The notes: a model not told the origin generated them from the sequence alone. A stretch of 45,973 bases of DNA from an uncultured Anaerolineae bacterium (GCA_903822545.1 CAIJPN010000004.1:1-45973); one strand, 5' to 3'. Counted from the stretch's first letter, positions 6,209 through 16,167 are shown. Program-made: numbers and translations.

Positions 6209-9200
6209 CTATTCCTGCACTTCAAAATCGATCTTGAAACAAGTTCCGTTGCCGCTCTCAATGGACAGGGAACCGTCAATTTGTTGCACCAGCATCGATA
6301 CCAGCTGCATCCCAAAACCTGTTGAATTCTCAATCGAGAAAGTTTCAGGCAAGCCCACGCCATCATCGCCATAAACAATTGAGATCTTCTGGCCCTGCCG
6401 GGTAACCAGCACTGTGATGTTGCCATCCCGCCCCGGGAAGGCATATTTCATCGAATTGGAGGCCAGTTCGTTCAGGATAATGCCAATCGAGGAAAGCAGT
6501 TTGGCATCGAGAAAAATCTCATCCAACTGGGTTTTGAGCGTTATCGAATCCTTCTGGGGGAACAGGCGGATCACTTCTTCAAGCAGTGCCGGGATGTAAT
6601 CCTGGATAGATACTGCGCTAAAATCTTGCGAGCGATAGAGCTTGTCGTACAACACCATCATACTCTGCACCCGCCCCGAAGCGTCTTGCAGCGCTAATTT
6701 GGCGGGGTCATCATCACAAATCTCGGCCTGTAAATTTAAAAGGCTGGTGATGATGTTCATGTTGTTCTTTATGCGGTGATGCACTTCGCGCAGCAGCAAT
6801 TCTTTATCGTGCAGCAGGCTCCTGACCTGGTCCTCTACCTTTTTTTGCTCGGTAAGGTCGGTAATTACAGCAATGGAACCAGCCAGTTGGGATTCTTCGT
6901 ACATGCGCGGCACAGCTGTGATCAAAACCGGCGCAAGACTGCCATCAGCGCGAAGCAAGCTCGTTTCGTAAGTGCTGGTTTTGCCAGACTGGCGCAGCTT
7001 ACGCTGCGCTGCCAGTTCTGCCTGGAATTCAGGCAAAGTCACATCACTGGGGTGTTTGCCAACCAGGTCGTTGGTTTCGTATCCAAACAGCCGCGCATAT
7101 GCCGGGTTGACAAACTCAAAGCGCCCCTCACAGTCTGTAACGGTCAGGCCCTGCCCCATCAGGTTAATGATCTGGGTGGCAAAATCCCGCTGCTCCTGGA
7201 GTTCCTGCTCCATTTTCTTCCTTTCGGTGAGGTCAAAAAACATGGTCAGCAGGTGCGATTTGCCATCCAATTCGATCAACTCACCAGACATCAACCCTTC
7301 CATCAAAACACCATCGCGTGTATGGATTTTAAAAGGTTTGTTCTTCAGGCAACCATTTTCCCGGAATTCTTTCACCATTTCCTGGCGTTCAGCATTATCG
7401 CGGAAAAGCATCAACTCCACCGCCGATTTCCCGATCACATCTTCACGTTGATATCCCAGGGTAGCGCAGAAAGCATCGTTCACATCCACATAAATGCCTT
7501 CATTGAGGGTTGAAATCGCCATCAGCGATGAATTCATTCGAAACGCCTTTGCAAATTTTTCTTCCGAACGTTTTAACGCCGAAATATCTTTGGTTACGCC
7601 GAACAACGCATCCTGCCCATTCCATTTTCCTTTGGTAATATACGTTTCTACTTCAATCAGGCCACCAAGCTTGTCCATGACAGGCACGGGGCATTCGCGG
7701 CGCTTCCCAGATAACATATCCATCACAATCTGCCCGGCTTCGGCCCGGCGCGCCGGGGGGTGAACCATCAAGACATGCTGCCCGGCCAACTCTTCTTCTA
7801 TGTACCTGAGCCGTTTGCAGGCAGTAGCATTGGCCTTGATAATGTAGCCATTCGCATCCAGCACAAAAAGCAGATCATCGACACCATTAAAAAATGTCTG
7901 GAAGTTGTTTTCGCTCTGGCGCAGGGCCTGCTCAGCTTGCCGGCGTTCAGTAACATTGCTGATAAAACCTACCAGGTAGCGAAGCTGCCCATCAGCGTTG
8001 GGAATAGCGCGCAACACCAGTTCCCCCACAAACGTGCTGCCATCCTTGCGCTGGTACACACTCTCAAATACGTTCACTTCCGGGTGGGCGGCCTTTATAC
8101 GCAAGATTTCATTACGGCGATTGGGATCAGCGAAAATCTCTGTGGCAATATTTTTGATTGAAGTACGCACATCTGCGGGCGATTCATAGCCAAACATGGC
8201 AGCAAAAGCCGGATTGACATCAAATACCGAACTACCATCCAGGCTGGATTGAAAAATCGCCACCGGGGCGTTTTCAAACAAATCATGATAGCGTTTCTCG
8301 CTCTTCATGAGCGCTTGCTCGAATTGCTTGCTCTGACTGATATCCTGAATCATCCAAATGGAACCATCTGATGGCCGATCAACATCAATCAAGTGCCCGG
8401 TAAGCCGGCACCAGAAGCGTGAGCCATTCTTCTTTTTCATTTCCACTTCCCTGCTATAGACTTTCCCCTGAGCAAGGTGTGCGAATGATTCATCCCCGAA
8501 CCGTTCAAAATCAGCACGATCTGCGTAAAATACAGACGTTTCCAGACCTGTGGTTTCGCCGGCATGGTAACCAAACATCTCATCGTGGGCAACATTCGCC
8601 CACTCAATCTTGCGATTGCGGACATGGCTGATCCCTGCTGTCACCGTGTCTAAAATCACGCGCAGCTGGCTGGCTAGCCGTTGGATGTACTCATCGGCTT
8701 TTTTACGCTCGGTAATATCTTGGTGCGTGCCATACATTAGCTCTGGTTTGCCGTCAGCGATCCAGCTTGCCACACGGCCACGATCAAGCACCCAAACCCA
8801 TTCCCCGTTCTTATGACGCATGCGCGCTTCACACTGGTAGTAACCCACTTCACCGGCAAAGTGCCGGTTCAATTGTTCTTCCGAAGCTTTCAAATCATCG
8901 GGATGGGTGAACCTGATCCAGGTGTCGATGGATACGGGTGAGATTTCTTCGAGGGTGTAGCCGATGATATTGGCCCAGCGCTCATTGAAAACAGTGCTCC
9001 CGGTCTGGATATTCCATTCCCAGGTGCCCGAGTTGGTTCCTCGCAGGATGTTATCCAGTTTCTCCTTTTCTACTGCCAGGGCCTGCTCAGCCTGTTTGCG
9101 CGCGGTAATATCATGGATGATGGAGTACAGCAGTTGCCGCTCACCGACTTGCAGGGGCGTAGAATATACTTCCACATCACAAATTTGTCCCGAAGCCAGG

Positions 9201-11473
9201 CGGTGCTTGAAGATGAAATAATTGCGCTGTTTTTTTTGCGCCAAATCCATTTCTACGTGGGTCTGCTCTGGCGTGAGCATATTAATCTGGTTTATGTTCA
9301 TCGCCTGGAGGGTTTCAACCGGGTAACCATAAAAGCGCGATGCGGCCAGGTTGGCCTGGACGATATCGCCGCCAACCGGATCAACCAGTAATTTGGCAGC
9401 CGAATGTTCAACGAACATTTGCCGGTACAGGCGTTCGCTTTCCAGCCGGGCGCGGTCGGCCTGCTCACGTTCGGTGACATCCTGTACTGTGCCCGTCACA
9501 GCCAGGACGCGTCCATTCTCATCGCTTAACACCCTGGCACGTTCCAGCACATTGCGCACTTCGCCGGTCGGGCGCACCACTCGGTGACCAATTTCCATAT
9601 CGGCCTGCCCTGCCAGCATTTGCTCGCGCATCTGGATGAACGACTCATAATCATCCGGGTGAATGGTTTTTTCAAAATTTTCGGCGGTCACCGCAAAGGT
9701 TTGCGGGTCAACGCCAAAGATGCGGAAAATTTCATCAGACCAGGTCAGGCGATTGGTCAAGACATCCCAATGCCACGAACCCAGGTGCGCTATGCGCTGC
9801 GCATCTTTGAGCATGAGGACGCTCTGGCGGTGATCTTCAATAGCTTGTTTCTGCTGGGTGATATCGATGATGCTGGCAATAAAATACAGGGGAGCGTTTT
9901 GGTTGCCGCGCACCAGCACGATATTGAGATATACCCAGACGATCGAGCCATTTCGATGGAAATAGCGTTTTTCGAACTGGTAGGCATCATGCTCCCCGGC
10001 CAGCAGGCTGCGAATGCTTTCGTTGCTGATGGACAGATCGTCGGGATGGGTAATATCGCGGAAGTTGACCTGGCACAATTCTTCGGTGGAATATCCCAGC
10101 ATCCTGGCAAACGCGGCATTGGCTTTGATGAACTTTCCATCTGGCGATGTCAACACGTAACCCGCCATGGTTTTCTCGAAAATCATTTGGAAGCTGGCAT
10201 CGCTTTCATCATAGCTGCGTTTTAGCCTGGCTTCGGCCCGCTTGCGTTGGGTAATATCGCTGAAGGAGACTGCGACACCATCGCCCAGTTTGACGGTCAT
10301 GTTGCGAAACCAGCCGGAGACATTGCCAGACTTATACTCCTCTTCCATTTCGTTCCCCTGGCCGGTTTCTACGATGCGTGTATAGCGCTCGAACTGGGCT
10401 TTGTTTTCAAGGTTGCCGGGCAAAACTTGCAAAAGACGCTGACCAACCAGTTTTTCGCGCGGTTGTTTCAAAATCTGACAGGCCACCGGGTTGGCATAGG
10501 TCCAGATAAAATCTACAATCCGGTTATTTTCATCGCGGATGCAGCGCAGCATGGTAAAAGCGTCCAGCGAAATCTCCTGCGCGGCGCGAAAGCGTTCTTC
10601 GCTCTCCTGCAAAGCCGTAAGGGCCTGCGAGTGGGCAATTTGTTCTTTTTCCAGCCGGTTTGTTTGGTCAGCCAGGTGGTTTTGCAACTCCAAATTCAGG
10701 CGTTCGATTTCCAGGGTGGCCTGTTGGCGCTCGGTGATATCACGAATGATCACTTGTGAGGCAGGTTTGCCCTGGTATTGGATGGAGGTGGTAATCGCTT
10801 CAATATTTATGATGTGCCCATCCAGGGTGATAAGCTTCTCATCCAAAATGGTGGATGACTGGTGTTCTTCATAGCTGCGGCGTATACGTTCGGCAACAAT
10901 CTCGTGATAATCGGGATGGACAAACTGCATGTAGGGCTTGCCAACCAGGTCTTCGGGGCCGCTGGCATGTAAAAGTTTGACCAGCGCAGTGTTAACATAT
11001 GCCAAGTTGCCATCAAAATGGATGGCAAGGCTGTCGGGCGAATATTCGACCAGTGTCCGATAGCGGTCTTCACTCTCCCGCAGCTGCATATGAGCCGAAT
11101 GGAGCCGAAAAGCCATCTTGATGGATACCAGCAGGACTGTGGGGCTGCTGTTTTTAACCACGTAACCGTACGAGGTGATGGCTTCGGTTTTTTCGACGAT
11201 CTCTTTTTCGGTATGAGATGAAAGGAAAACAATGGGGATATCATGCGTCTGCAAAATCTGGCTGGCGGCCTGGGTGCCATCCATCCCCTTACCAAGATTA
11301 ATATCCATCAAAATAAGATCAACCGGCTGGTTTTTACTGCAAACCAGATTGACAGCCTTTTCACCGCTGAGAACATGGAGCACCTTATAACCTTCTTTTT
11401 CCAACAATCGTTTTTCCCCAGCGGCAATCAGGGCTTCGTCTTCAACGAGAAGTATTGTTTTAAGGTCAGGCAT
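6209..11473 (-). CDS. Giant sensor histidine kinase: REC + 11 PAS + HisKA_2 + HATPase
   Basis: 1754 residues with no transmembrane segment, so cytoplasmic. Residues 1-120 form a receiver domain with the acidic pair in LLVEDEAL, the phospho-acceptor in LILMDINLG and the lysine in YVVKNSSP. Eleven PAS/PAC units follow (about 130-1545), most closing with a D-I-T-E-R-like motif and linked by short helices (one longer coiled coil after the first). From about 1550 comes a HisKA_2 dimerisation domain with ELLLREVHHRIKNN (candidate phospho-His near 1566). The ATPase domain shows N-E-L-A-S-N, D-D-G-V-G and G-F-G-M. Such proteins sense small ligands, redox state or light through PAS cofactors and phosphorylate a separate regulator. 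The start is well supported: ATG preceded by GGAGGAG. It is transcribed alone, with no adjacent response regulator. Confidence 0.92.
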   Translation of the reverse strand: MPDLKTILLVEDEALIAAGEKRLLEKEGYKVLHVLSGEKAVNLVCSKNQPVDLILMDINLGKGMDGTQAASQILQTHDIPIVFLSSHTEKEIVEKTEAITSYGYVVKNSSPTVLLVSIKMAFRLHSAHMQLRESEDRYRTLVEYSPDSLAIHFDGNLAYVNTALVKLLHASGPEDLVGKPYMQFVHPDYHEIVAERIRRSYEEHQSSTILDEKLITLDGHIINIEAITTSIQYQGKPASQVIIRDITERQQATLEIERLNLELQNHLADQTNRLEKEQIAHSQALTALQESEERFRAAQEISLDAFTMLRCIRDENNRIVDFIWTYANPVACQILKQPREKLVGQRLLQVLPGNLENKAQFERYTRIVETGQGNEMEEEYKSGNVSGWFRNMTVKLGDGVAVSFSDITQRKRAEARLKRSYDESDASFQMIFEKTMAGYVLTSPDGKFIKANAAFARMLGYSTEELCQVNFRDITHPDDLSISNESIRSLLAGEHDAYQFEKRYFHRNGSIVWVYLNIVLVRGNQNAPLYFIASIIDITQQKQAIEDHRQSVLMLKDAQRIAHLGSWHWDVLTNRLTWSDEIFRIFGVDPQTFAVTAENFEKTIHPDDYESFIQMREQMLAGQADMEIGHRVVRPTGEVRNVLERARVLSDENGRVLAVTGTVQDVTEREQADRARLESERLYRQMFVEHSAAKLLVDPVGGDIVQANLAASRFYGYPVETLQAMNINQINMLTPEQTHVEMDLAQKKQRNYFIFKHRLASGQICDVEVYSTPLQVGERQLLYSIIHDITARKQAEQALAVEKEKLDNILRGTNSGTWEWNIQTGSTVFNERWANIIGYTLEEISPVSIDTWIRFTHPDDLKASEEQLNRHFAGEVGYYQCEARMRHKNGEWVWVLDRGRVASWIADGKPELMYGTHQDITERKKADEYIQRLASQLRVILDTVTAGISHVRNRKIEWANVAHDEMFGYHAGETTGLETSVFYADRADFERFGDESFAHLAQGKVYSREVEMKKKNGSRFWCRLTGHLIDVDRPSDGSIWMIQDISQSKQFEQALMKSEKRYHDLFENAPVAIFQSSLDGSSVFDVNPAFAAMFGYESPADVRTSIKNIATEIFADPNRRNEILRIKAAHPEVNVFESVYQRKDGSTFVGELVLRAIPNADGQLRYLVGFISNVTERRQAEQALRQSENNFQTFFNGVDDLLFVLDANGYIIKANATACKRLRYIEEELAGQHVLMVHPPARRAEAGQIVMDMLSGKRRECPVPVMDKLGGLIEVETYITKGKWNGQDALFGVTKDISALKRSEEKFAKAFRMNSSLMAISTLNEGIYVDVNDAFCATLGYQREDVIGKSAVELMLFRDNAERQEMVKEFRENGCLKNKPFKIHTRDGVLMEGLMSGELIELDGKSHLLTMFFDLTERKKMEQELQEQRDFATQIINLMGQGLTVTDCEGRFEFVNPAYARLFGYETNDLVGKHPSDVTLPEFQAELAAQRKLRQSGKTSTYETSLLRADGSLAPVLITAVPRMYEESQLAGSIAVITDLTEQKKVEDQVRSLLHDKELLLREVHHRIKNNMNIITSLLNLQAEICDDDPAKLALQDASGRVQSMMVLYDKLYRSQDFSAVSIQDYIPALLEEVIRLFPQKDSITLKTQLDEIFLDAKLLSSIGIILNELASNSMKYAFPGRDGNITVLVTRQGQKISIVYGDDGVGLPETFSIENSTGFGMQLVSMLVQQIDGSLSIESGNGTCFKIDFEVQE

Positions 11474-11779
11474 GTGTCTCCTCCAGATAAGCTTTGCAGC
11501 ATTTAACAGCCCATTTATACGATAAAACCAGCAAATTGACGATACTTTGCAAAAACGAAACGCCTTTGTGAAAGGTATTCCAGGTTAATCCACCCGTCTA
11601 ATGCGATATCCATCAAAAAATCCCCCAAATTCAGTGGGTTTGGGGTATGCTACAAAAAACATCGACATCATCCAACGATTTTCATCAATCTACACGGCGA
11701 AACCGGTAAAACTTCATTCTGGTAGTATCAGATGATCACGCCACGCTGGCCAAAAATTTCGCAGAATGGAAGGGAAAAC
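11474..11779. other. Divergent intergenic region between the PAS kinase and FAD oxidoreductase genes
   Basis: About 306 bp without a credible gene. It should hold the promoters of both divergent genes. An imperfect inverted repeat, CCCCAAA (about 11624-11630) with TTTGGGG (about 11640-11646), lies in the middle, followed by TATGCT, a possible -10 box on the plus strand. No clear -35 partner was found, so no promoter is assigned. Confidence 0.4.
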
Positions 11780-12889
11780 ATGAAACCAACCGCAGCAGTT
11801 GTCATCATCGGGGCGGGAGTGATCGGGTGCAGCAGCGCCTATCACCTGGCCCAAAACGGCATCAGCGATGTGACCGTCATCGAAATGGAACAGGTCGGGG
11901 CGGGTACATCCAGCAAATCAGCCTCCATGCTCAGCCTGCAATTCGGGCGCGACCCGCTGCTGGCGCGCATGGCACAGTATTCCTACGGGCGCTACATGCA
12001 GTTCGAGCAGGAACTTGGCGCGCGCATCGACTTTCGCAAGACCGGCTGGATCAGCGTGGCATCTGGCGAAGCAGCAGCGCACCTGCGCGAGCACGCCATC
12101 GGGTTGCAGGCGCTCGGCATCGCCACCGAACTGCTTTCGCCCGCCGAAATCAAATATCGCTATCCCGAAATCCGCAGCGACGACCTGGAAGTGGGAATCT
12201 TTGGCCCGGATGACGGCCCATTCGACCCGCACATGATCATGTGGGGCTACATCAAACAAGCCACCACGCGCGGCGTCAGCCTGCAACAGGGGGTTAAGGC
12301 GCGCGGGCTACGCACCGAAAATGGCCGTGTTACCGGCGTGGAAACCAGCGAAGGCTTCATCGCGACCCCGGTGGTGGTCAACGCCGCCGGGCCGTGGGCC
12401 GCCGAAGTGGGACGCTGGGCGGGTGTGGAAATCCCATTAACGAACAAAACCCGCACCATTGTGATGACCGGCCCAGTGCCAGAAATCCCGCCCGGGCGGC
12501 CTTTCCTGGAAGACGAAAATGTAGAATGGTACTTCCGCCCCGAAACCGGCGGCGGCCTGATGGGCATGGGCAACACCCCGGCAAAAAGCCCGGAGGCCGC
12601 GCTGGATACCGTTATGGTGAACAGAATCATCGACCATGCCATGTACCGCATCCCAGCGCTTGAAAGAGCCGCACTGAAGACATCCTGGTCTGGTGTGCGC
12701 CCGCTGACAGTGGATGGCCGCCCCATCCTGGGCGCAGCCCCCAGCCTGGAAGGGTTCCTGCTCAACTGCGGCTGGGGCGGCATGGGCATCATCCAGGCTC
12801 CGGTGGCCGGGCAGTTGCTCTCCGAACTGGTGCGCGATGGGCACACATCCACGTTTGACGGAGCCGAGCTGAACCTGGCGCGCTTCTGA
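11780..12889 (+). CDS. FAD-dependent oxidoreductase (DAO / sarcosine oxidase beta-like)
   Basis: 369 residues from the ATG at 11780, chosen over a frame-extending ATG at 11732 because AGGGA lies 6 nt before it and because the conserved N-terminus starts there. The Rossmann dinucleotide motif is G-A-G-V-I-G-C-S-S-A-Y (about residues 11-21), followed by the acidic end of strand two in TVIEME. A typical DAO-fold C-terminus includes WSGVRPLTVDGRPILG and NCGWGGMGIIQAPVAGQLL, where FAD is held. The family oxidises N-methyl amino acids, glycine or related secondary amines and passes electrons to oxygen or another acceptor. The substrate cannot be read from the sequence. The gene stands alone, so it is not part of a heterotetrameric sarcosine oxidase operon. 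Confidence 0.87.
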   Translation: MKPTAAVVIIGAGVIGCSSAYHLAQNGISDVTVIEMEQVGAGTSSKSASMLSLQFGRDPLLARMAQYSYGRYMQFEQELGARIDFRKTGWISVASGEAAAHLREHAIGLQALGIATELLSPAEIKYRYPEIRSDDLEVGIFGPDDGPFDPHMIMWGYIKQATTRGVSLQQGVKARGLRTENGRVTGVETSEGFIATPVVVNAAGPWAAEVGRWAGVEIPLTNKTRTIVMTGPVPEIPPGRPFLEDENVEWYFRPETGGGLMGMGNTPAKSPEAALDTVMVNRIIDHAMYRIPALERAALKTSWSGVRPLTVDGRPILGAAPSLEGFLLNCGWGGMGIIQAPVAGQLLSELVRDGHTSTFDGAELNLARF

Positions 12890-13056
12890 TTTTTGGCCGG
12901 GTTCAGCAAACGCGTAGGTTTATCGTTGGAGTAGCGGCGGATTATCGTCGGTTTAAAACCATGCCCGCCAAGCCAGGTTTGCGTATGATTATCACTGGCA
13001 CACAAGCCTGGCCCAACCATTTACCCGTACCAGGCTGGCAAAAAGAAAGGAACCCG

Positions 13057-13350
13057 ATGAAACGTGAAGATATCATCCGCATCCTGCGAGAACAGCAACA
13101 AGAATTGGTGGAAACCTACCAGATTGCCTATCTTTCCCTGTTTGGTTCCGTTGCACGCGGTGAAACCCGCCCTGGCGGCAAAGTCGGCATCCTGGTGAAG
13201 TTTGCCCAACCAACCGGCTTTTTCCAACTCCTTGACCTGAGAACACACCTTGAAAATCTGCTCGGCTGCCAGGTTGACCTGGGCAGGCCACAATCCTTGC
13301 GCCCGGAACTCCGAATGATGGTTTTACAAGAAGCCATCCGCGTTATTTAG
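13057..13350 (+). CDS. Nucleotidyltransferase (MNT)-like protein with degenerate active site
   Basis: 97 residues from the ATG at 13057, preceded by AAAGGA. It aligns with minimal nucleotidyltransferases of the MntA type: an N-terminal helix, then SLFGSVARGETRPG (G-S at 30-31), a hydrophobic strand, and a C-terminal half with LENLLGCQVDLG. In active members the G-S-x10-D-x-D signature supplies two metal-binding aspartates. Here the equivalent stretch reads G-G-K-V-G-I-L-V-K-F, so both aspartates are gone and adenylyl transfer is unlikely. MntA proteins usually pair with a HEPN (HepT) toxin gene. None lies nearby. This is a relic antitoxin, or a protein kept for binding alone. Confidence 0.75.
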   Translation: MKREDIIRILREQQQELVETYQIAYLSLFGSVARGETRPGGKVGILVKFAQPTGFFQLLDLRTHLENLLGCQVDLGRPQSLRPELRMMVLQEAIRVI

Positions 13351-13395
13351 AAGCCCTGCCTTTAGGGGGCAGTCCTTAGGCAGCACAATATCCAT

Positions 13396-13441
13396 AAAAA
13401 AACAGGCCTCCGGCCACAACGGCGCGGAAGCCTGTTTTTTT
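13396..13441. terminator. Bidirectional rho-independent terminator
   Basis: The sequence opens with AAAAAAACAGGC and closes with GCCTGTTTTTTT, with additional imperfect pairing between (CTCCG with CGCGG). It lies between two convergent genes and has a T-run in both directions, so it can serve both. Confidence 0.85.
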
Positions 13442-13456
13442 GCGCATTATCGATAA

Positions 13457-14557
13457 CTAGCTTTGATACTCCGTCAAGATATCAATCAACAGGGTTGTGA
13501 ATAAATTAAGATGATGTTCAATGCGCCCGGGGAACAGGCGGTTTATCGTATCAATGGTGTCATATCGAGTGTGGCGAATTTCGCCATTTTCACCCAGGCT
13601 CGGATCAACCTGGGTCATGCCATCCTGTTCACCAAGTTCCCAATTGGTAGCTTCAAAGTAAATAAAGGGAATTTCTTCCAGTTGGAAGGGATCATAATCG
13701 GCACATTCGCAACGTGAACCGTCCGGGTTATCCAGTTCATCGGCGGCGCGAAAATCCAGCAAAAAGCCGCTGTCACTAGCCAGCTCCATCGTCCAATCCA
13801 GCAGCGTGCCAGGGCCATCATCACCATAGATATAAGCCAGGTCTCCCGCAACCAGGCTGTCCAGGTTAACCATCGCAACCGTATCTTCGATCTCGTTACG
13901 GCTCATCTGCTCCACATAAGCATACGAGCCATCCAGGTCATTTTCTTCTGCCCCAAAAGCGATAAAAACCAGGGTATAGGGAGTTTGGCGCGAATAAACC
14001 GCTTCGGCCGCTTCGAGCATAACCGCCACCCCTGAAGCATTATCATCAGCCCCTGCCGCCTCGCTACCCGAATCGTAATGCGCGCCGACAATAATCACCT
14101 GGTTAGAAATTCCCGGCTTGACCGCAATAATATTCTGCGAGCCCAGGCTGTCGCCATCTTCATCTTCAAAAGCAAAAGGCTGGGTCTCTGTGGCATAGCC
14201 GATACCTTCAAACACATCCCGAATGTATTCGGCAGCGGCAGTTTCAGCTTTCGAGCCCGGGCGGCGCGGCCCCAACTGGCCAGATAAATAAGACAGGTGC
14301 TCATACGCGATTTTGCCATTATCGACCGGTGGAAGAACAACCTGGGTGGGTGCTGGGAGCGCGGTTGCAACCGGTTCAACAGCTATCGCAGGCGCCTGGG
14401 TGACAGCTGCGGGGCGGGGTGCCTCGGTGGAGGCCGGGAGTGCAGCAGGTTGGGTGGCAGCCGGCAGCTGGGTGGCAGCCGTGGGCAAGAACTGGCAGGC
14501 AATCAACAGCAGGCAGGTGAGCAGCCATAAAAGGGGTTTGTGCGAAAACGATTTCAT
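13457..14557 (-). CDS. M28-family zinc aminopeptidase lipoprotein
   Basis: 366 residues. A lipoprotein signal ends in L-L-I-A-C with Cys21 as the lipid site, followed by a long Ala/Pro/Thr-rich linker to about residue 78. The peptidase domain has the two-zinc ligands of the M28 family: H160 and D162 in GAHYDSG, the bridging aspartate in GADDNASG (about 171-172), the Glu pair in FGAEEND (about 204-205), D233 in NLDSL, and a late histidine in RHTRYDT. It should trim N-terminal residues from peptides outside the membrane. An SD-like GGGAGA precedes the ATG. It is the last gene of a minus-strand run, 59 bp after a histidine kinase gene, and ends at the shared terminator. Confidence 0.9.
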   Translation of the reverse strand: MKSFSHKPLLWLLTCLLLIACQFLPTAATQLPAATQPAALPASTEAPRPAAVTQAPAIAVEPVATALPAPTQVVLPPVDNGKIAYEHLSYLSGQLGPRRPGSKAETAAAEYIRDVFEGIGYATETQPFAFEDEDGDSLGSQNIIAVKPGISNQVIIVGAHYDSGSEAAGADDNASGVAVMLEAAEAVYSRQTPYTLVFIAFGAEENDLDGSYAYVEQMSRNEIEDTVAMVNLDSLVAGDLAYIYGDDGPGTLLDWTMELASDSGFLLDFRAADELDNPDGSRCECADYDPFQLEEIPFIYFEATNWELGEQDGMTQVDPSLGENGEIRHTRYDTIDTINRLFPGRIEHHLNLFTTLLIDILTEYQS

Positions 14558-14616
14558 TTTTTAATGTCTCCCGAATTCTGAACAGATCAAACAGGTATTT
14601 GATATACGAAAACACA

Positions 14617-16167
14617 TCACCCGGCCAGGGTAAAGGAAAAAACAGAGCCCTGGCCTTCGACTGATTCGGCCCAAATGCGCCCGCCATGCCGCAGGATAAC
14701 GCGCTGGGCCAATGCCAGGCCCATCCCAATCCCCTCAAATTCGCGGGCATGGTGCAGGCGGTGAAAAACCTTGAAGAGCTTATCAGAGTAACGCATATTA
14801 AACCCAACACCATTATCCTTGATATAAAAAATCATCTCGCCGTTTGCCCCACGCTGACTACCAATCGCAATGCGGGCAGTCTCGCGCGAGCGGGAGAATT
14901 TAAAGGCATTGGAAAGCAGGTTGTACCAGACACTGGTGATTAACTCTAAGTCGCCTTTGCAGGCTGGCAAATCATCGAGCTTAAGTTCGTATTTCCCAGG
15001 CTGTTGTTCCTTTTTTAATAACGAAAGCACATGTTTTACCACCTGGTTTGTATCCAGGGTATACATTTTCATCGTTTTGCGATTCAGGTGCATAAATTTG
15101 AGCAAACCATCGACCATTTTGCCCATCAGGCGGGCATTTTCATCGATCAAACCCAACAACCTGATGCTTTCAGGCGTAAGACCCTCAGGGGATTCGCTGC
15201 GGATTATATTCGAATAGCCCACAATGGCCCGCAGCGGGGCGCGCAAATCGTGTGAAACTGTATAACTGAGCGATTCCAGCTCTTTAAGCGCCTGTTCCAA
15301 CTGCATGGTACGCTCATTGACACGCTGCTCCAATTGCCCGTTTAGCTGGGTGATCTGGTTTTCGGCGCGTTTCCGCTCTGTGATATCGATGGTATATCCA
15401 GCCAGCAGGGTTTCTTCATCCAGGGCGATCGGGAATTTGATCGTGGTATAGTTGCGCGGCCCCAGGTCTTCATCCAGGTTAAGAACAACTCCGTTGGAGA
15501 CGACAAACCAGTCGTCGGCGGTGAATTTGGCGGCCATTTCAGCAGGAAACAGATCTTCCATCGTTTTCCCGATCATCTGCGAGCCAGGGATGCCGATCAT
15601 ATCCTTGTAGTTTTCGCTGGCTACCACCACCCGGCTCTCTGATGGGGTCACTTTTTTGATGTAGGCGTAAATGGGTGAGTTGAGGATAAAGCGCGAGAGC
15701 AGTTCCTGGTTCTCGCGCAGGGCCTTTTCTACCAGCATGCGTTCTGCCAGTTCAGCTTGCGCCCGTTTATAGAGCGCTCGCAACAACAGGTGGGTGTTCA
15801 CTCGCGCCAAAACTTCTTTTTCCTGGAAAGGCTTGGTGATGTAATCCACACCGCCAGAAGCAAATCCCCGCATCTTGCTTTCCACATCATCAAGTGCGCT
15901 GATGAAAATAATTGGGATTTCCTGGGTAGTTGGGTCAGCTTTGAGCTGGTCGGCCACGGCATAACCGCTCAGGTCTGGCATCATCACATCCAAAAGCACC
16001 AGGTCTGGAGCAGAGGAACGAGCAGCAGCCAGACCGATCGTTCCGCTTGGGGCCAACCGGACTTTGTAGTTTTTACTCAAAATCTGGTTCAGCAGACGCA
16101 AATTATCTGGCGTGTCGTCAATTATTAATATATCGGCCTGCATTCCAGGCCCAGGAAGGTCCATCAT
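14617..16167 (-). CDS. Hybrid histidine kinase: REC-PAS-HisKA-HATPase
   Basis: 516 residues, soluble. The N-terminal receiver (about 11-128) has the D-D pair in ILIIDDTPDN, acceptor D60 in LVLLDVMMPD and the lysine in YITKPFQEKE. A PAS domain (about 150-270) ends in YTIDITERKR. A coiled coil leads to HisKA with His306 in SYTVSHDLRAPLRAI, and the ATPase has N-L-L-S-N-A-F-K-F, D-N-G-V-G-F and G-I-G-M-G-L. The kinase core resembles phytochrome-like kinases. Because the receiver comes first, it probably accepts a phosphate from another kinase. The REC-PAS half is a close paralogue of that of the kinase encoded just upstream, pointing to tandem duplication. The start has GGAG about 8 nt before it. 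Confidence 0.9.
   Translation of the reverse strand: MMDLPGPGMQADILIIDDTPDNLRLLNQILSKNYKVRLAPSGTIGLAAARSSAPDLVLLDVMMPDLSGYAVADQLKADPTTQEIPIIFISALDDVESKMRGFASGGVDYITKPFQEKEVLARVNTHLLLRALYKRAQAELAERMLVEKALRENQELLSRFILNSPIYAYIKKVTPSESRVVVASENYKDMIGIPGSQMIGKTMEDLFPAEMAAKFTADDWFVVSNGVVLNLDEDLGPRNYTTIKFPIALDEETLLAGYTIDITERKRAENQITQLNGQLEQRVNERTMQLEQALKELESLSYTVSHDLRAPLRAIVGYSNIIRSESPEGLTPESIRLLGLIDENARLMGKMVDGLLKFMHLNRKTMKMYTLDTNQVVKHVLSLLKKEQQPGKYELKLDDLPACKGDLELITSVWYNLLSNAFKFSRSRETARIAIGSQRGANGEMIFYIKDNGVGFNMRYSDKLFKVFHRLHHAREFEGIGMGLALAQRVILRHGGRIWAESVEGQGSVFSFTLAG

Noticed and set aside
6776-7513. A 245-codon plus-strand frame inside the giant kinase gene, with others at 9584-10225 and 10247-10759
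   Set aside because: These are reverse-strand shadows of PAS-coding sequence, which has a continuous, domain-rich frame on the minus strand.
12247-13020. A 257-codon minus-strand frame across the FAD oxidoreductase
   Set aside because: Antisense to well-supported coding sequence, with Ser/Pro/Arg-rich content and no recognisable fold.
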